Below, in pieces: positions 37,301-47,139 of a DNA stretch of 64,000 nucleotides. Origin of the DNA: Prostheceraeus crozeri (taxonomy: Eukaryota; Platyhelminthes; Polycladida; Euryleptidae). Both the position numbers and the translations under genes were made by a program. The stretch spans positions 124,001 through 188,000 of the forward strand of contig CAJQUW010003434.1 of assembly GCA_907163375.1 (NCBI GenBank), read 5' to 3'. Within the stretch, counting starts at the first letter, position 1, and each line of letters opens with the position of its first letter. The notes under the pieces were generated by a model that was not told where the DNA came from, made no database searches, and was given only the letters and a program-made list of their open reading frames with translations.

Positions 37301-40300
37301 GAACTAGCACATGGAGACCTGAAGCTAACAGAATCCTGATGTACATCGACAATTGGAAAAGAGAACCCGTTCAACAGTGTCGTCAATATCCACCTTGGGA
37401 GAATCTCAGTAATATTACCAAAGTTTCATTCTACCCCGAAATGACAACAAGACGAGTTAAACGAAAGGGACATGATGTCGAAAATCAAAGAGAACGAAGA
37501 CAAGCTGCCAATATCTACTTAGCACGAGACAAGTCACACTTTTGCCTGACGCCGTAGCGAACGGTCGCATCATCTGCTCCTTCGTTCAGGCAACTACGTA
37601 CTTCGCTTTCTACACGTACAGCAAGTTCACCTTGCCACATGATTTTTATACCTGCGAACTTCTTAAATATTCTGCTTCTCTATTGCTCTATCGCCTGAGC
37701 CTTCGTCGTATTTCAAGGCCGATCTGGACTTTTTAGCTGATCGACTTTCATTAATCGTCGCCATCGCCCATTACTTCTCTTTGTCCTGTCTGCCTGTTTT
37801 CAACCTCTGAGTCATGGCCATCACACTGATTTCGTCATTCTCGCTGCTACTACTTTAGACATGTACGTCTCTATCCTATTGTGAACATATTCTACAGTCC
37901 GCTGACAGTGACCTTCGCTAAGTCATGAATCAGGCCATCCCATCGCCTCATCTGATGCTTTCACATTATGACGTGTATTGGAGCTGACTACTGCCTTGGC
38001 TCTCTCCCACTGCGATACTCGCGTGAAGAACTCCTTCGCCTCCGCTCGCCCTCTCTTCCCTTGGGAAGGGTGTGCCGGCGTTTATTCTTTCACCGCCTAC
38101 TATCTAAGCCTGGGCGAGAGCGAACTCCCCAACTCCCCTTTCTCCGAAAAGACCACCTCACTGGCAATGATCCTGACGATTCTCCCTCTGTTTCGACGGA
38201 TCAACTACGTCACTCATTAACTTCCCATTCACGGCCTCTGACTGCTAATGTTCCTCTCTCACTGACTAACAATGATGCTAATTACAGCTGCGGAATTCCA
38301 GTCAGGTTTTCCCGACGCTCAACTCTAATTGTGAAGCGCGGCCATGACCGTAACCATCGTCAACGACATCTCCGTACTCTACCTCGTCTGGACCGTCACC
38401 ATCTTCACATCGGCTCTTCTGAGAATGTTAACCTACTCAACTTCGGCTCCTTAAATGTTAGATCTCTCCTCCACAAAGATGATGATGACATTGTGGAAAT
38501 CTTACGTGATCGATCTTTCATTTCCATGTTCCTTGTGGAGACGTAGCATGACGGAGACTCCGTTTGCATCAGGAGACTCCGTCAACTAGGTTACAATGTT
38601 GCCGATCGACCTCGTCATCGTGGATCGACGAATACCATGTCTACCAATCACGGGGGAGTAGCTGTCGTCTCTGTGCCCTTTGTCCATCATAAGATCATCC
38701 AAATTGATTTGGAAATAAAAACGTTGGAGTTTATCTGTGTTCGGCTGTCATGCGGCAGCTTCAGCGCTGTTGTTTTGCTGATTTATCGTACAGGTCCGAT
38801 TTCGTCGTCTTTCTTCAACGAGTTATCACGCATCATCTGTTCCCTAGCAACCTTCTCCGATCCATTTATTGTCGTGGGAGACTTTAACATTCACTTGGAA
38901 AGACATGATAATCCTCATACTCGTGAGTTTTTTGACCTCATGTCTTCTCATGAATTATTTTCGCGAATCAATTGTCCTACTCATAACTTGGGCGGATCCT
39001 TGGATGTTCTCTTCACTCAAAACGACTGCTTGCCACTTAAAGTGGAAGTGATAGAAGTCTGCCTCTCCATTCACATCTCAAAACACCAACCACCCACCAA
39101 CGTTCACAAAGCTAACAACATATTCACTGATGCAATCTTACAAGCAGACAAACTCCACATACCAAGAGTGATCCAACAAACCAAAACACCTGTACTACCG
39201 ACTCATGTGAGACAGGCCATCCAACAGAGAAACAATATCCGCAGTGTAGACTTAAAAGATTCACAACTCAAAATACTCAATACAGAAATCACAAAAAGAC
39301 ATCAACGAACACAAGCAAAGCACTTGGATCAGCAAATTTTCTTCCGGTTGGTCCTAACGGAAACACGAACAAACTCTGGAAAACCACACACACACTCAAC
39401 GACAAGGGCGGAAAACCACCTAAAAATATAACTATAAACTTCTTCAACAAACCTCTTCACGCGACACCTATACACAACACCTACATGATGAAACATAGGT
39501 CCTTCCAATTCCTGAACACCTCACACCAGGGATCGCAATTCACCCACGAAAAAAAACGGAAAATCGGGGTTTGAATGCATAAATTTGAAATATCTACATT
39601 ACACTGATTTCGTAAAACAAATGGAAAAGTCGGAAAAGCGAAAAATTGCGATCGCTGACTTACATTACACGCAAAGCAGCTTTTAAACAAAACAAAATGT
39701 CAACACCACCTTCTTCATCTCCTCACGCAACAACCACCACCTCTCAGACAGCAAAACCCACAATTTTCAACACAAGGAAATTCATCCCCAAAACACAGTC
39801 ACCCAATGCAACATCCAATCTACCGCATTGGATTTTTCGCTACTTCCGAAAAGTCTTGGTGCCTGCTGTCACCAACATTCTTAATCGCAGCTTGGCAGAA
39901 GGCAAGGTTCCACAATGTTTCAAAGAGGCCTACATGACACCAATTCCAAAAAGTCAACATCCAAAAAGCGTCGCTGATTACCAGCCTATTTCTCTATTAC
40001 CATTGCTTTCGAAGGGTGTAGAGAAGTTGGTCGCAAGATTTTGGATCATTCTATTTATGACTCATATGGACAGCTCGCAATTTGCCTGCGTACCTCGACC
40101 AGGCTGAGGAACTACGTGTGCACTTAATCTCATTTGCCATAAAATTATCCAATTTCTAGACAGCGATTCTGGTGCAGTCAAGGTACTTACAGTAGATTTT
40201 GAAACGACTTTCGATCGCCTTCCTCATTCAACCATATTGACAACTGCAGTCACTCAAGGCTTTACTAAACAAGCCTTCATGTGGTTAGAAGGTTATCTAT

Positions 40301-42520
40301 CTGAAAGACGACAATGCATCCATCTGTCTTAATCTATTTCTACGTGGTTGACTTTGGGCCCCTACTTTTTTGTTTGGCGTCTTCTTCCCTAAAACCTGTT
40401 CATCACAATTCATACATGATCAAGCATGCTGACGATGTTACGGTCCTTCACTTCGTTCGGTGGCAAAAAGATGACAGACTTCTATCAGATGTTGAAAATA
40501 TTCATTTTGGTCGTCTAGCATCGGACTTACTCTGAACAGTTCCAAATGCACAAGTAGATATTGCGTGACAAAGCGAACCATATCACTTCATTCACCGATA
40601 TTAAATCAAAGCGAAATCTGTCATTTAAATATAGAATTTATTATTATTATTCGGACGGAGTAAGTATACTTGGTGTCTTCTTTCCACCAGATATGCATTG
40701 GTACTGTCTCTTCAACTGTGCGACCCAAAAGGCCAACCAAAGTTTGTTCATCATCAGAAATCTGACACGCTCTGGTTGTCACCCTTCAATTATATGTCAG
40801 GCTTACAATTCCCTAATACGAACCATTAAGCTGTACTCCTATCCTGTTATCTGCCATGCTCCTCTCTATTTACACGAGTTATTTTACAAGGAAGAGAGAA
40901 GAGTAATGCGCATTATTCACGGAACTTCAATGTGTACTATACAAACAGAAGCCGATCGACGGTGTCAATCCCTTCTTCTTAAACTCCAGAAGAAATGTAA
41001 TCATCCTTTAAGAGTTGTATCAAATATATGCATATATATATACCAACCGATGAAATGAATTCCTTAGATCAAATATAAAAGAAAAGTCATTGGAAATTGT
41101 ATTCGGCGGTTCAGGCTAGGAACGTTTGTGTTCCCACTTTGTTAGCCATAACCATTAATTTTGAGTTATTTATTTGACTGCACTAATTAAGACAATTATA
41201 ACGTTTCTCTGAATGATGATAATTTGTGTGAGTAGCGATTCTTTGTATTTTCTTGATACCATTCATTCGCTACATATATAACCACATTCTACAACTGCAA
41301 CTGCAAGACAAGTACATTTTTCGTCTTTAGCACATCTTAGCACAAGTACATCGTCGTTTAGGCCTCCTCCTTTGTGATCAAAATATTGCTTTAGGATCAC
41401 CCTGTCACGTCAACAATAGCTGCTCAAGGGAATGACCTGATATTAGTCTACTTTTTCTGATTTTCCTTTTCTTGAGGTCTGAAGCCGGTGCATTTTTGTT
41501 CTGGGCATATAAACAGTCTGCAGAATTATCAAGTTAATCAGGTGATCAAACTAAGAAATTGAACTTGAATTCTCTCAATATTGATGAATATAAGGAATCA
41601 TTAGGTCAATCATCTCACCAATAACACCGTGCTCTAGTAACCGGGGTGTGTAGTACCCAGTATGTGTCCGGGCTTCTCAACCCGGTTGATAAGCATTACT
41701 ATTTTTCAGCAATTATTTTGTAATTAAGAATGAACGCAGACATCAATGCAGTCAACCTTAGACTACAAAAGGCTATATTCATTCGATTTCTACAACGTAC
41801 TTATTATCCATTCTAGAGAAAAGCAGTGTGATTTTATAAATGATTTTAAATATTTCTTCCCAAAATCATTCTGTCTTTTACCATGTTCATTATCCTGAAG
41901 CTGGTTGAGAAACCGAAGTATTGATCAACAATGTATTTTTGAATAGCCGCAACTCACATTTTTGTATTATTCTTTCCTAATATTCTATATTATGCTGATA
42001 GAAGGCAGCTTCAAAGTTCTTATCCTTCTATGTAAAGAATGATGAAGTCAGAAATAGGTTATCTCCAATTTTACGCAAGCTGCACATATTGAAATTTAAG
42101 TTCACTCGACGCATTTCTATACGGCATATGTCTACGATAGAATACTGGGAAGGCTACACTTGATATAATCTTTGTAGACGAAACGAGTCAGGAGAACTAT
42201 TATTTTAAACTTGTCGTAAAATTGAGAGGGAAGCTTTTCTGATTTCATTATCATGACTGACCTCCCATACAGACAACTTTATCTGTTTGTAATTAATACA
42301 TGCAGATGGTATCATACCAGACACTTTGGTTTGAATCATAGTAAATCGTCACAAAAGTAGTATGCTCGAATAACTGCAATGAACTGTGATTCCAAGTTTC
42401 TGAAAATTGTTGGAGTCTACAAACCTCGCGAAAGTGTATGGCTTTTAAAATAGAAATGAGACCACGACAATTGTCGATCTTCACCGAGAGGAGACCATTT
42501 CTCGACACGGTTGAGTCATC
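12693..42520 (-). CDS. RAD1: RAD1, 9-1-1 checkpoint clamp subunit (5' exon missing)
   Basis: Eight coding exons on the minus strand, in transcript order: 42520-42425, 35903-35748, 29081-28960, 22919-22808, 22688-22566, 22380-22316, 13138-12994 and 12845-12693. All internal junctions have AG/GT sites and the phases join in frame, giving 323 codons and a TGA stop. Matches to animal RAD1 include LISILKAIHFRE, GLKVTVEDSKCVQANAF, ANETLDFDFATANVLNKV, DDFPKDSDVLESF and VSIRTDDRGFLCLQFMIR. RAD1 forms a ring with RAD9 and HUS1 that is loaded at damaged DNA and activates ATR signalling in the nucleus. Exon 1 seen here begins inside the protein, so the start-codon exon lies further upstream and was not found. 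The last exon adds a basic tail of roughly 40 residues (EKKRHKTGKK) beyond the usual end of human RAD1 (282 residues). No stop interrupts any exon, so the gene looks functional. Confidence 0.95.
17304..19000 (+). mobile_element. 5'-truncated L2/CR1-type LINE nested in Penelope
   Basis: The Penelope sequence breaks at 17303 (gtaagcaaaca) and resumes at about 19001 (tatggcctcttgttg). The other inverted flank shows the two halves joined directly at 15989-16000, so the insertion limits are clear. The insert is much richer in GC than its host element and ends in an A-rich tail of aaataaa-like units. It contains a long intact reverse-transcriptase frame. It is the youngest of the three nested layers. 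Confidence 0.9.
17324..18832 (+). CDS. L2/CR1-type LINE reverse transcriptase (5'-truncated)
   Basis: The frame has 502 codons without a stop. It starts inside the reverse transcriptase, so its first ATG is not the native start. Motifs in order are VSSYRPISKLCTLSKVLERV, LLDLSSAFDCVHHDILL (first catalytic aspartate), QGVPQGSVLGP, LYADDIQIYA (catalytic pair) and VRNLGVLLD. The thumb and tail follow, with LDYCCSLLYGLP, WLPIRHRITFRV and RVWNSLPDSV, typical of the L2/CR1/Nimb group. The endonuclease domain is absent because of 5' truncation. The open frame and high GC suggest a fairly recent insertion. Confidence 0.9.
   Translation: MPAELLKLNIDILAPFIAHLFNTSLSSGSFPTSWKETIINPILKKGNPDPTDVSSYRPISKLCTLSKVLERVVARQLLIHLNAHSLLPDLQSAYRSLHSTETALLKVTSDLLSSIDSGDLCLIALLDLSSAFDCVHHDILLRRLELTFGLSGDVLSWFASFLRDRSQTVVCESSTSSSARSSQGVPQGSVLGPILFLLYTSDLPNIIASHGFSLHLYADDIQIYASCSPSQAMDLSSKMSDCLAEVHRWLASNRLLLNISKTEVMWLTSKRRRHLAPLTPTAINQESVISPSTVVRNLGVLLDPCLSMQPQISNIVSKCFSTLRQLRTIHRFLPRSVLNTLVVSLVLSRLDYCCSLLYGLPDNSLSRMQSVMNAGARILFRARSRDHITPLLQSLQWLPIRHRITFRVAVFAFKCLRGGAPSYLSSLLHRVSSIPSRKSLRSASGDQLLVPTSRLKTVGARAFPVAAARVWNSLPDSVKAAPSVPSFKRALKSELLLTAFSH
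19295..19360. repeat. (AT)n microsatellite
   Basis: About 65 bp of nearly pure AT dinucleotides with one C interruption near 19350, at the right junction between the Penelope insertion and the resumed RTE LINE. A short TA tract also lies at the left junction near 15712-15730, so the target site was probably AT-repetitive. Confidence 0.95.
20150..21090 (-). mobile_element. RTE-type LINE remnant, minus strand
   Basis: Read on the minus strand from high to low coordinates, the debris follows RTE order. It shows AIHKKGDKAGLRSYRPVILL near 21040-20980, YSTIDHLHTVNQLIGKCRE near 20880-20820, the catalytic MHFADDLVPITHTPEKLQ near 20529-20470, and a tail with FNLCILPAMLYGAETWM near 20230-20160. Frames are broken repeatedly. 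It abuts the end of the plus-strand RTE element tail to tail near 20145. Confidence 0.8.
21091..22315. other. RAD1 intron DNA without recognisable gene
   Basis: AT-rich. Short open stretches at 21094-21282 and 21286-21468 show no motif I can name. It lies between transposon debris and RAD1 exon 6. Confidence 0.5.
22920..23610. other. RAD1 intron DNA without recognisable gene
   Basis: Intronic sequence between RAD1 exon 4 (22919-22808) and the mariner remnant. No coding motif or repeat stands out. Confidence 0.5.
23611..24771 (+). mobile_element. Decayed mariner-type DNA transposon
   Basis: Imperfect terminal inverted repeats are flanked by TA: left ccgaatgtcccagaa at 23611, right its relative ending ctggaccactctg at 24771, both followed inward by ctgaaccc in their own sense. 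The interior is transposase debris on the plus strand, with a late block DGAPPHYGISVRK near 24502 followed in another frame by the VEWPARSPDLRAPDSL catalytic region. This is the same DUF4817-type group as the element at 30100. An internal segment at 23700-23770 is repeated at 24114-24185 (ggtcgacctcct), probably a local duplication. Many stops; not functional. Confidence 0.75.
24772..25254. other. Intronic DNA without recognisable gene
   Basis: No gene or clear repeat seen. It lies between the mariner remnant and a Penelope fragment inside RAD1's intron 3 (exon 3 to exon 4). Confidence 0.4.
25255..25763 (+). mobile_element. Penelope-like element 3' fragment with GIY-YIG domain
   Basis: A plus-strand frame at 25437-25763 reads HLVYRFTCKLCHGSYIGQTS, a GIY-YIG signature with the zinc-binding cysteine pair of Penelope nucleases, then FRYNEHKRSL and DFQLEIIDR. 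Upstream, 25280-25436 continues the same protein (INKIIKNYDLPIKLG) with a stop between. The nuclease lies at the C-terminal end, the canonical order, and ends at a TGA near 25763. The reverse transcriptase is not present. Confidence 0.75.
25867..28480 (-). mobile_element. RTE-type LINE remnant, minus strand, interrupted
   Basis: From high to low coordinates: the end of the endonuclease (RRWTWRAPNDYILINELHH, then GSDHTMLRCRI, 28450-28320), a long basic linker, and the start of the reverse transcriptase (KIERNKAPEPDELEIDVIKE, 27720-27640). It stops near 27572. It resumes near 26325 (IPSIWKESELIVIHKKGNK) and reaches the DFEKVFNSVETNSILKSLV block at 26040-25980. The gap at 26330-27571 is foreign DNA with a hAT-like end. 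The first part keeps an open frame of about 330 codons. The element is dead because of the interruption, at least two stops and a lost 3' part. Confidence 0.8.
27360..27571 (-). mobile_element. hAT-like transposon end (tentative)
   Basis: At 27571 the RTE sequence changes abruptly to a GC-rich stretch. Read on the minus strand it begins cagagttgcatgcgggcc and holds several cggcccg blocks, resembling hAT terminal regions that start CAG..G and carry repeated GGCCCG motifs. A coding-like tail follows to about 27360. I could not identify the other end or the 8-bp target duplication, so the left limit of the insertion (somewhere after 26330) is open. Confidence 0.35.
28570..28959. other. Intronic DNA next to RAD1 exon 3
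   Basis: Open stretches occur on both strands at 28635-28866 without recognisable motifs. I treat this as intron. Confidence 0.4.
29585..30060 (+). mobile_element. BEL/Pao LTR-retrotransposon fossil, integrase fragment
   Basis: Broken plus-strand frames resemble the integrase end of BEL/Pao elements, including GNASLSYTELVTVLALSRNS and a PAYFL block where the family has 'PAHFL', preceded by a poorly preserved integrase core. No LTRs are visible on either side. The fragment is old and broken in several places. The short open stretch at 29180-29362 just upstream shows no family motif. Confidence 0.6.
30069..30096. repeat. Short tatag-type tandem repeat
   Basis: About five imperfect repeats (gtatagtatagtaaag) directly before the mariner target TA at 30098. 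Confidence 0.7.
30608..32656 (+). mobile_element. Pogo/Tigger-type DNA transposon inserted in mariner
   Basis: Terminal inverted repeats begin cagtctccgccgcttat at 30608 and end with the matching ataagcggcggggactg-type complement at 32656. TA is duplicated at 30606-30607 and 32657-32658, the hallmark of pogo insertion. The ccgctta motif recurs as subterminal repeats near 30630, 30650 and 30748. The interior holds a pogo transposase with two short introns. Removing the element restores the mariner reading frame exactly. Confidence 0.93.
30954..32542 (+). pseudogene. Pogo-type transposase, nearly intact, one frameshift
   Basis: From the ATG at 30954, the N-terminal helix-turn-helix (EADGTIAEIAAKFSVHRNTV) is followed by a likely intron at 31094-31157 (gtatgc...ccacag) that keeps the frame. 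A CENP-B-type DNA-binding region (VEKKLVEFIKQGRNGNFS, then WLTRTLKREGIKS) leads to the DDE domain: FNMDETALYYK near 31500, LLIVDNATSH near 31826 and TSRFQRLDGGVIHSFK near 31910-31950. A second likely intron lies at 32279-32347. The last exon (IQSDEEDQH...SRITDFFETL) ends at 32542. A one-base change in a run of seven T near 31775-31785 shifts the frame before the second catalytic aspartate. Otherwise all catalytic positions are present, so the decay looks recent. Confidence 0.85.
33905..34990 (-). mobile_element. CR1/L2-like LINE remnant, internally deleted
   Basis: Minus-strand debris. The end of the endonuclease region (34932-34723) reads SSPTRGTSILDRVMIDDS, then SDHQSVLLMP. A linker follows (KPWVTPVIKSTINKRYDAYR, 34671-34400). 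It then jumps directly to the C-terminal tail (EFCNPFLIGLP, VRRRRHRLICG, SRRHNSFIPSCISLFN, 34340-34000). The reverse-transcriptase palm between them is missing, so about 1 kb was lost. It starts immediately beyond the mariner TA at 33902. The frames are open in pieces. Confidence 0.75.
34991..35747. other. Intronic DNA without recognisable gene
   Basis: RAD1 intron sequence before exon 2. An open stretch at 35084-35290 has no family I recognise. Confidence 0.4.
36300..37560 (+). mobile_element. Non-LTR retrotransposon remnant, reverse-transcriptase part
   Basis: Plus-strand debris in several frames: LVDQA.AFDRVDHLRLH near 36380-36430, IPARICKLIFSFLSDRKAV then FFSAGVPQGSVTG near 36445-36570, a damaged ADDF catalytic block near 36660, and RLLGIMLTRDLL with LEYGADIWSCM near 36890-37070. 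The order matches a LINE reverse transcriptase and its tail. Several stops break it. The clade is not assigned. No endonuclease or ends are visible. Confidence 0.7.
37900..41060 (+). mobile_element. CR1/L2-like LINE remnant, nearly full gene order
   Basis: Plus strand. A basic ORF1-like or linker stretch at 37968-38430 leads into the endonuclease (LLNFGSLNVRSLLHK near 38430, VVGDFNIHLERHDNPHTREF near 38870, GGSLDVLFTQ near 38990). After 39060 the sequence changes character to about 39640, possibly a chimeric junction or another LINE. The reverse transcriptase resumes with PHWIFRYFRKVLVPAV, YQPISLLPLLSKGVEKLV, LTVDFETTFDRLPH near 40190, a HADDVTVLHF catalytic block near 40430, and a tail near 40640-41020 (SILGVFFPP, NQSLFIIRNLTRSGCHPS). 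Multiple stops make it dead. It lies in the intron between RAD1 exons 1 and 2. Confidence 0.75.
41061..42424. other. Intronic DNA without recognisable gene
   Basis: RAD1 intron sequence directly downstream of its first identified exon. I see no coding motif or strong repeat. Confidence 0.5.
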
Positions 42521-43244
42521 CTGTAATAAAAATATGCAAGAATGAAGGCTAAAACATAAAATATCATAAAAAGCGATAACATACCCCCAGGTCTCATGAC
42601 CAAAGTAGAAATAGTAAATTTGAGTAAAAAGTAAATTAATCCTGTTATACGGATATTCCAGATATAAGGGAGCAGGTTTGCTACAAATTTAATAAGTTGA
42701 CATACATCAGGCATAGACAAGGCCTGGTTCAGTCCCGTGGAAAAGTTAACATGCAAAATAATATATGCTTTGAAAACTGAATTTTGAAAGAATCTCACGC
42801 GATTCCATGTGACTTCTCCGGCTGGAATGCATTCTTATAATCGTAAAGATAATGGATGAGAAATTGATTCTAATTAGTCAGCCTCATGGACGACTGCTAA
42901 ATGCCATTAAAATTAATTTAGATGCATATCAATTTAATTATTGACAGCGAGCCAAGAACAACAAATGTGAAACAACCACAGAGTTCAATAATGAAATGAA
43001 AGTAATATGACAAGCAACCGATTTCACAAATGAGGAATTTCATAAGGAATCGCTTTCATGGTCGCTGAGAGTCATCAGAGGTAGCTATCCATAATTTAAC
43101 AAGAATTTTGAGCTTGTCAATATGAATCTCAGCAGTGTTTGGTATTGAAATCATGCTTGCAGTATACACCTACATGTATACTATTGCTCTGACAGCACAG
43201 AAGTAGCATAAGCGCAAAAGCATAGTAACTGGACAGTTGATGAT
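42521..43244. other. DNA upstream of the first identified RAD1 exon
   Basis: The missing start-codon exon could lie here or further right. I looked for an ATG followed by a donor in the required phase and found none that convinced me. Confidence 0.4.
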
Positions 43245-43560
43245 AAAAAACGGACCACCTGCATGTAAATGATGTCGAATTCTCATGCCTTCCAATCGTG
43301 TCGCGCATCAACACACTAATCGGGATCTTGCTTTCTTTCAAATAACATTTAATAATAAAACTTGTACTCGCTGTTGCGTTAGCCGGACACTGGACAGTGT
43401 TCAAAACATGACAATTGTTCAATTCATCAAGTTTCCAAAAAGAAAACAAGTACGTATGTGACGATAATGAATTTGACATGAGAACGAGTATTTTCCGACC
43501 TTTCATTTGAGAAATGTTTTGATCGAAATCGGTACACTAGGAGAGAAATAGTGACATCGT
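43245..43560 (+). repeat. Second copy of the P-derived foldback arm
   Basis: This stretch is a diverged relative of 560-760 and 975-1040, and of the reverse complement of 1560-1880. Shared blocks include aaaaaacggaccacct near 43248, cgtgtcgcgcatcaac near 43298 and gagaacgagtatttt at 43480-43494. It lacks the LINE inserted at 745-972, so it shows the pre-insertion site. Divergence is substantial. Confidence 0.65.
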
Positions 43561-43924
43561 TAATTTATCACAAAATGAATTTCTATGTATAAAAATACAG
43601 AAGGCACCACATATCGCGGACTTAGAACACTTCGCAGAGTGATAAAAGATCGTACTCGCGAAGTCCTCTTTTAAATCCTTAAAATGTCTGTGAATGAGCC
43701 ACACAATAAGGTGGGTTATTCCATGTGGATGCTATCCGAATGCAGAAAAGTTTTCCATTGAATTCGCAATGCAGATGCCAATGACTTCTATCCACTGGCG
43801 ACACCACTGCTTAATGGTGTTGGCAAACTTGAAGAAGCTATCGAAAAGTACATGCAAGTCGACTTCATAAAGGAGGATCGTATAATTGATCTAAATGATG
43901 ATTGCCTTTCTTGAGAGAATGCGC

Positions 43925-44125
43925 AGACAGCACAAAATCTTCTATCAATTCTTCTACAATTTCTCCTCTGCAAATCACAATCGTACAATATAATCAAAAC
44001 ATCTCTCATCTTGCACACAGATTTCTCACACTATGAGCACTGTGGGTCACCCCGTCAGGTCTTAGGAGTCTTCCACCGCCAGGAGCAGGCGATTCGCCCC
44101 CTCTGGAGCCTCTCTCTCTCTCTCT
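43925..44125 (+). mobile_element. LINE 3' end remnant
   Basis: The GC-rich part (ccccgtcaggtcttaggag at 44049 and following) resembles the LINE tail at 885-960. The AT-rich sequence before it (tctgcaaatcacaa) resembles the cysteine-rich coding end there. It ends in a short CT repeat at 44107-44129. Strongly decayed. Confidence 0.5.
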
Positions 44126-44129
44126 CTCA

Positions 44130-47100
44130 ATAGCAGCGAGGGTGTGGGTGGACATCGAACTACCACTACGACAAACATCTCCTATACGAGTGATAAATCC
44201 AAGAACATCCTTCAAATTTCGGGAGATTTTATGCATGGCATCGTCAAACAGGATTTATGATTATAATCACAGTAGGATAATACGCGTAGTTCGGAAGCCA
44301 AAAAGAGTTTCCCCAGGAAACGAGGCAAAAACTGAAACGTTCACAGAAAAATGTACACCTTACGGATATTACTAATCTGTGCGTTTGCCCAGTTCTATCC
44401 AGTTCCTGTTCTTGTCAGAGAAACACATGCAAATTCAATGGGAAGCAGACTGAAGTTTTCTAATTAAAATAAGTTTTTCTATGTTTTCTCTAATCAAGTG
44501 AAAAGCACTAACTCTAGAGCCATATTTTTGACATGGAATGTTTTCAGGTCATTTCTTGTCAGGTTTCATGTACCTGTGTCTATGATGCTAAAGTAAACAC
44601 ATTCAGATTATGTAGGCATTCTAATGATGGCAAACATAACATTTTGGCCAACGCTAGCCACATATAGTCACATGCTCGCACATCATCCATCACAAGTATA
44701 ATAATATCACATACACATAGTGGGAAATGACACAATATCCCATTATATATACTTGCAATATCGAGAATCATGGTTCTAGACTTAGTACTCTTCCCTAAAT
44801 CAGAGCAAACATACGAAATTTCAATTTTGCCGATAACTTCAATCTGCTCAGCATCAGATTTACGTGCTTTTCTTTGATCCTTTCTGACTAGAACAACAGC
44901 TGGATAGACCTCGGCACACGCGCAGCATTGTAGTAGAAATAGACTATACATTATTCTGCGGACGTCTCATTTTCGGTCTCATTCCCCGCAGAAACTCGTC
45001 CTGGATAATTTGGCTCGACAACATACATTTTTGATGTAGCATCATGGTTTTCGATCGCCTTTATATCTTAAATGTGATTCAACACCATACATGGAAGCAA
45101 CACTCAGCCAATGGTCGAACATAAGTGATATATGCCTTCATGACATGCATCAAGATTGCGGACAGCCAGTTCGCCAGGCATTCTATGCGCCAGGGGGTTA
45201 TTCTGTGCCAGGGCATAGAATAGAAATATGTCCTCAGACTTGAGCACTTTCATCACAGAAATTCCTTGGCAGTCGCACACGCTGTGCTTCGACCTTTCTA
45301 TAAGGGCTCGACTGTTCTCAAACTAGCTTTAAGTATCTAGAATGGCTGAACAGGCTTTATTTAGAAATGCTTGTTCAGCTATTCTAGATACCGGGTTTAG
45401 GGTGCCCACATTAGTCCATGTAATTTAGAAATATGCTGCAACAAAATTTTGTGATGATATGGCACTAAACGGTATAGAATTTTGAAGTAGGCCTACTTGT
45501 TATTGTAGAGTTTCAGAAAACTATTTTAAAAAGGACTGAAACATTATGATATCTTAAAATCCAGGACAGAAATTGTATAAGAATTTAATCTTCAAACAAG
45601 AATTGACAATTTCTAGAAACCCTTTTTACCAACTAAGCCATTTCAGCCAGTCAGAAAAACCAGTGTTAAACTTTCCATTCTACAACTTATGACCTCCAAC
45701 TACACTGCTCCTGGAACAGTTAATTACATACACTCTAGGTCTAATGTGGTTAGTCCACAGCTATCATGTACATGTAGATTAACTGAATCCAATATTCATC
45801 TGTTTTAGATTCATCCATCAATACATTAGCATGTAAAATCACCAGCAGAAATAATAATAATAATGACGTATTTATTTCGAGCCCTAATATTGGGAATCGT
45901 GGGGCATTCAACTTTACAAGATATGAACAAAATGCAAAAAATGTTAAGGCAAAACAACATCAAATAAATAAGTAACATGACAGTAAAAAACGGCTTGGTG
46001 ATGACAGCAAGTTACATGCTGAAGTTGCTATTACTCAATTTTGACATGGAAATTATGAAAGAATTTTGAAGCAGCGAATTAGTTATTTTGGGCATGCGAA
46101 ATTTTCCGGAGTACGGAATGTTTCCAGAAATAAGTTCGATCGGTCATGAAACTTGATCTGGTAACAATAGAAGAAGTTTCAAGTGAGGGGACTTTCTTCA
46201 CTGAAAATGTACTTGTATTCTCAAAAGCTGGCAATTTTAAGCTTAGCTGGGGTAACACGTAGTAGCTGGAAATCAGCATTGCATTACTACATGAGCATAT
46301 AGTTACAGTCATAAAGTATATAGTAGGTAGGGTGACTCAAGAAATGTCTGCATAGAGTGAAAATGTTTGCATCAAAAAATTCAGCTTTTGCGGAGATTAC
46401 GTTCTTGCGGTTTAAAAAACATCATCACTTTTTAAGAAGGGGTGTAGCCTATAGGCAGAGCTGCTTCCAGCAATATGCTGGATTTGAATCTAGCATCGTG
46501 TTACTGTATATCCAGCAACAAATGGTCATGTATAGAAAAGACTATGAATACGATGTATGCTGACTACATGTTGACGAAATGTCGTGTGTAACCGAATCAA
46601 CATTGCTAACATGCATCCCCCGGAGGGTAGAATTTAGTGCACCGATTAAGCGTAGTCGATGGAACATGGAGCACTGCAACTTTTCTATTTCATACCGTTC
46701 TACCGACTAAGTTTGCCATTTTTGCGTCATAGTCCCACAAGTGTAGACTAGCAGCATTAACGATTTATGTTCATTGTCCATTATCTCATTTTATGGTTTG
46801 ATTGTGATTGTAATGGATTTGATATAGCTATGATGAGTTGATAGAAAATTGATTGTCTAATAGCTGGGGCATTCCATCAATGGAATGCATGATGCATAAT
46901 ATTTCCTCCATGATTTCTACAGGAGATGACATCTTTTACTGGATAAGCATTGTAACAAAAGATAGGAAGCCTAAATTCACTGTCTCCGATGAAAAAGTTG
47001 ATTGATACAGGTGAAAGCAGCTGAAGTGGTCTTGAATATAGTGGAAAATGAAGCCAACATGCAGAACTCTTAACGATATTAATGAAATGTATCTGTTGAT

Positions 47101-47139
47101 CATCAATGCAGGATATGTTACTTCTTGGTGACATTTTCC
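44130..47139. other. Intergenic or intronic DNA without recognisable gene
   Basis: Open stretches at 44142-44375 (plus), 44580-44951 (minus) and 46357-46563 (plus) show no family I can name. A short (aat)n run lies near 45850. The 5' part of RAD1 could lie in this stretch. The left boundary of the Polinton is probably near its right end. Confidence 0.4.
45334..45390. repeat. Short perfect-type hairpin
   Basis: The 19-bp arm tatctagaatggctgaaca at 45334-45352 pairs with 45372-45390 with one mismatch, around a 19-base loop. It may be a small MITE relic or a structured RNA. It does not overlap any gene I recognise. Confidence 0.7.

Noticed and set aside
44580-44951. A minus-strand frame of 123 codons as the first RAD1 exon
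   Set aside because: It has no resemblance to the RAD1 N-terminus and no donor in the phase required by the exon at 42520.
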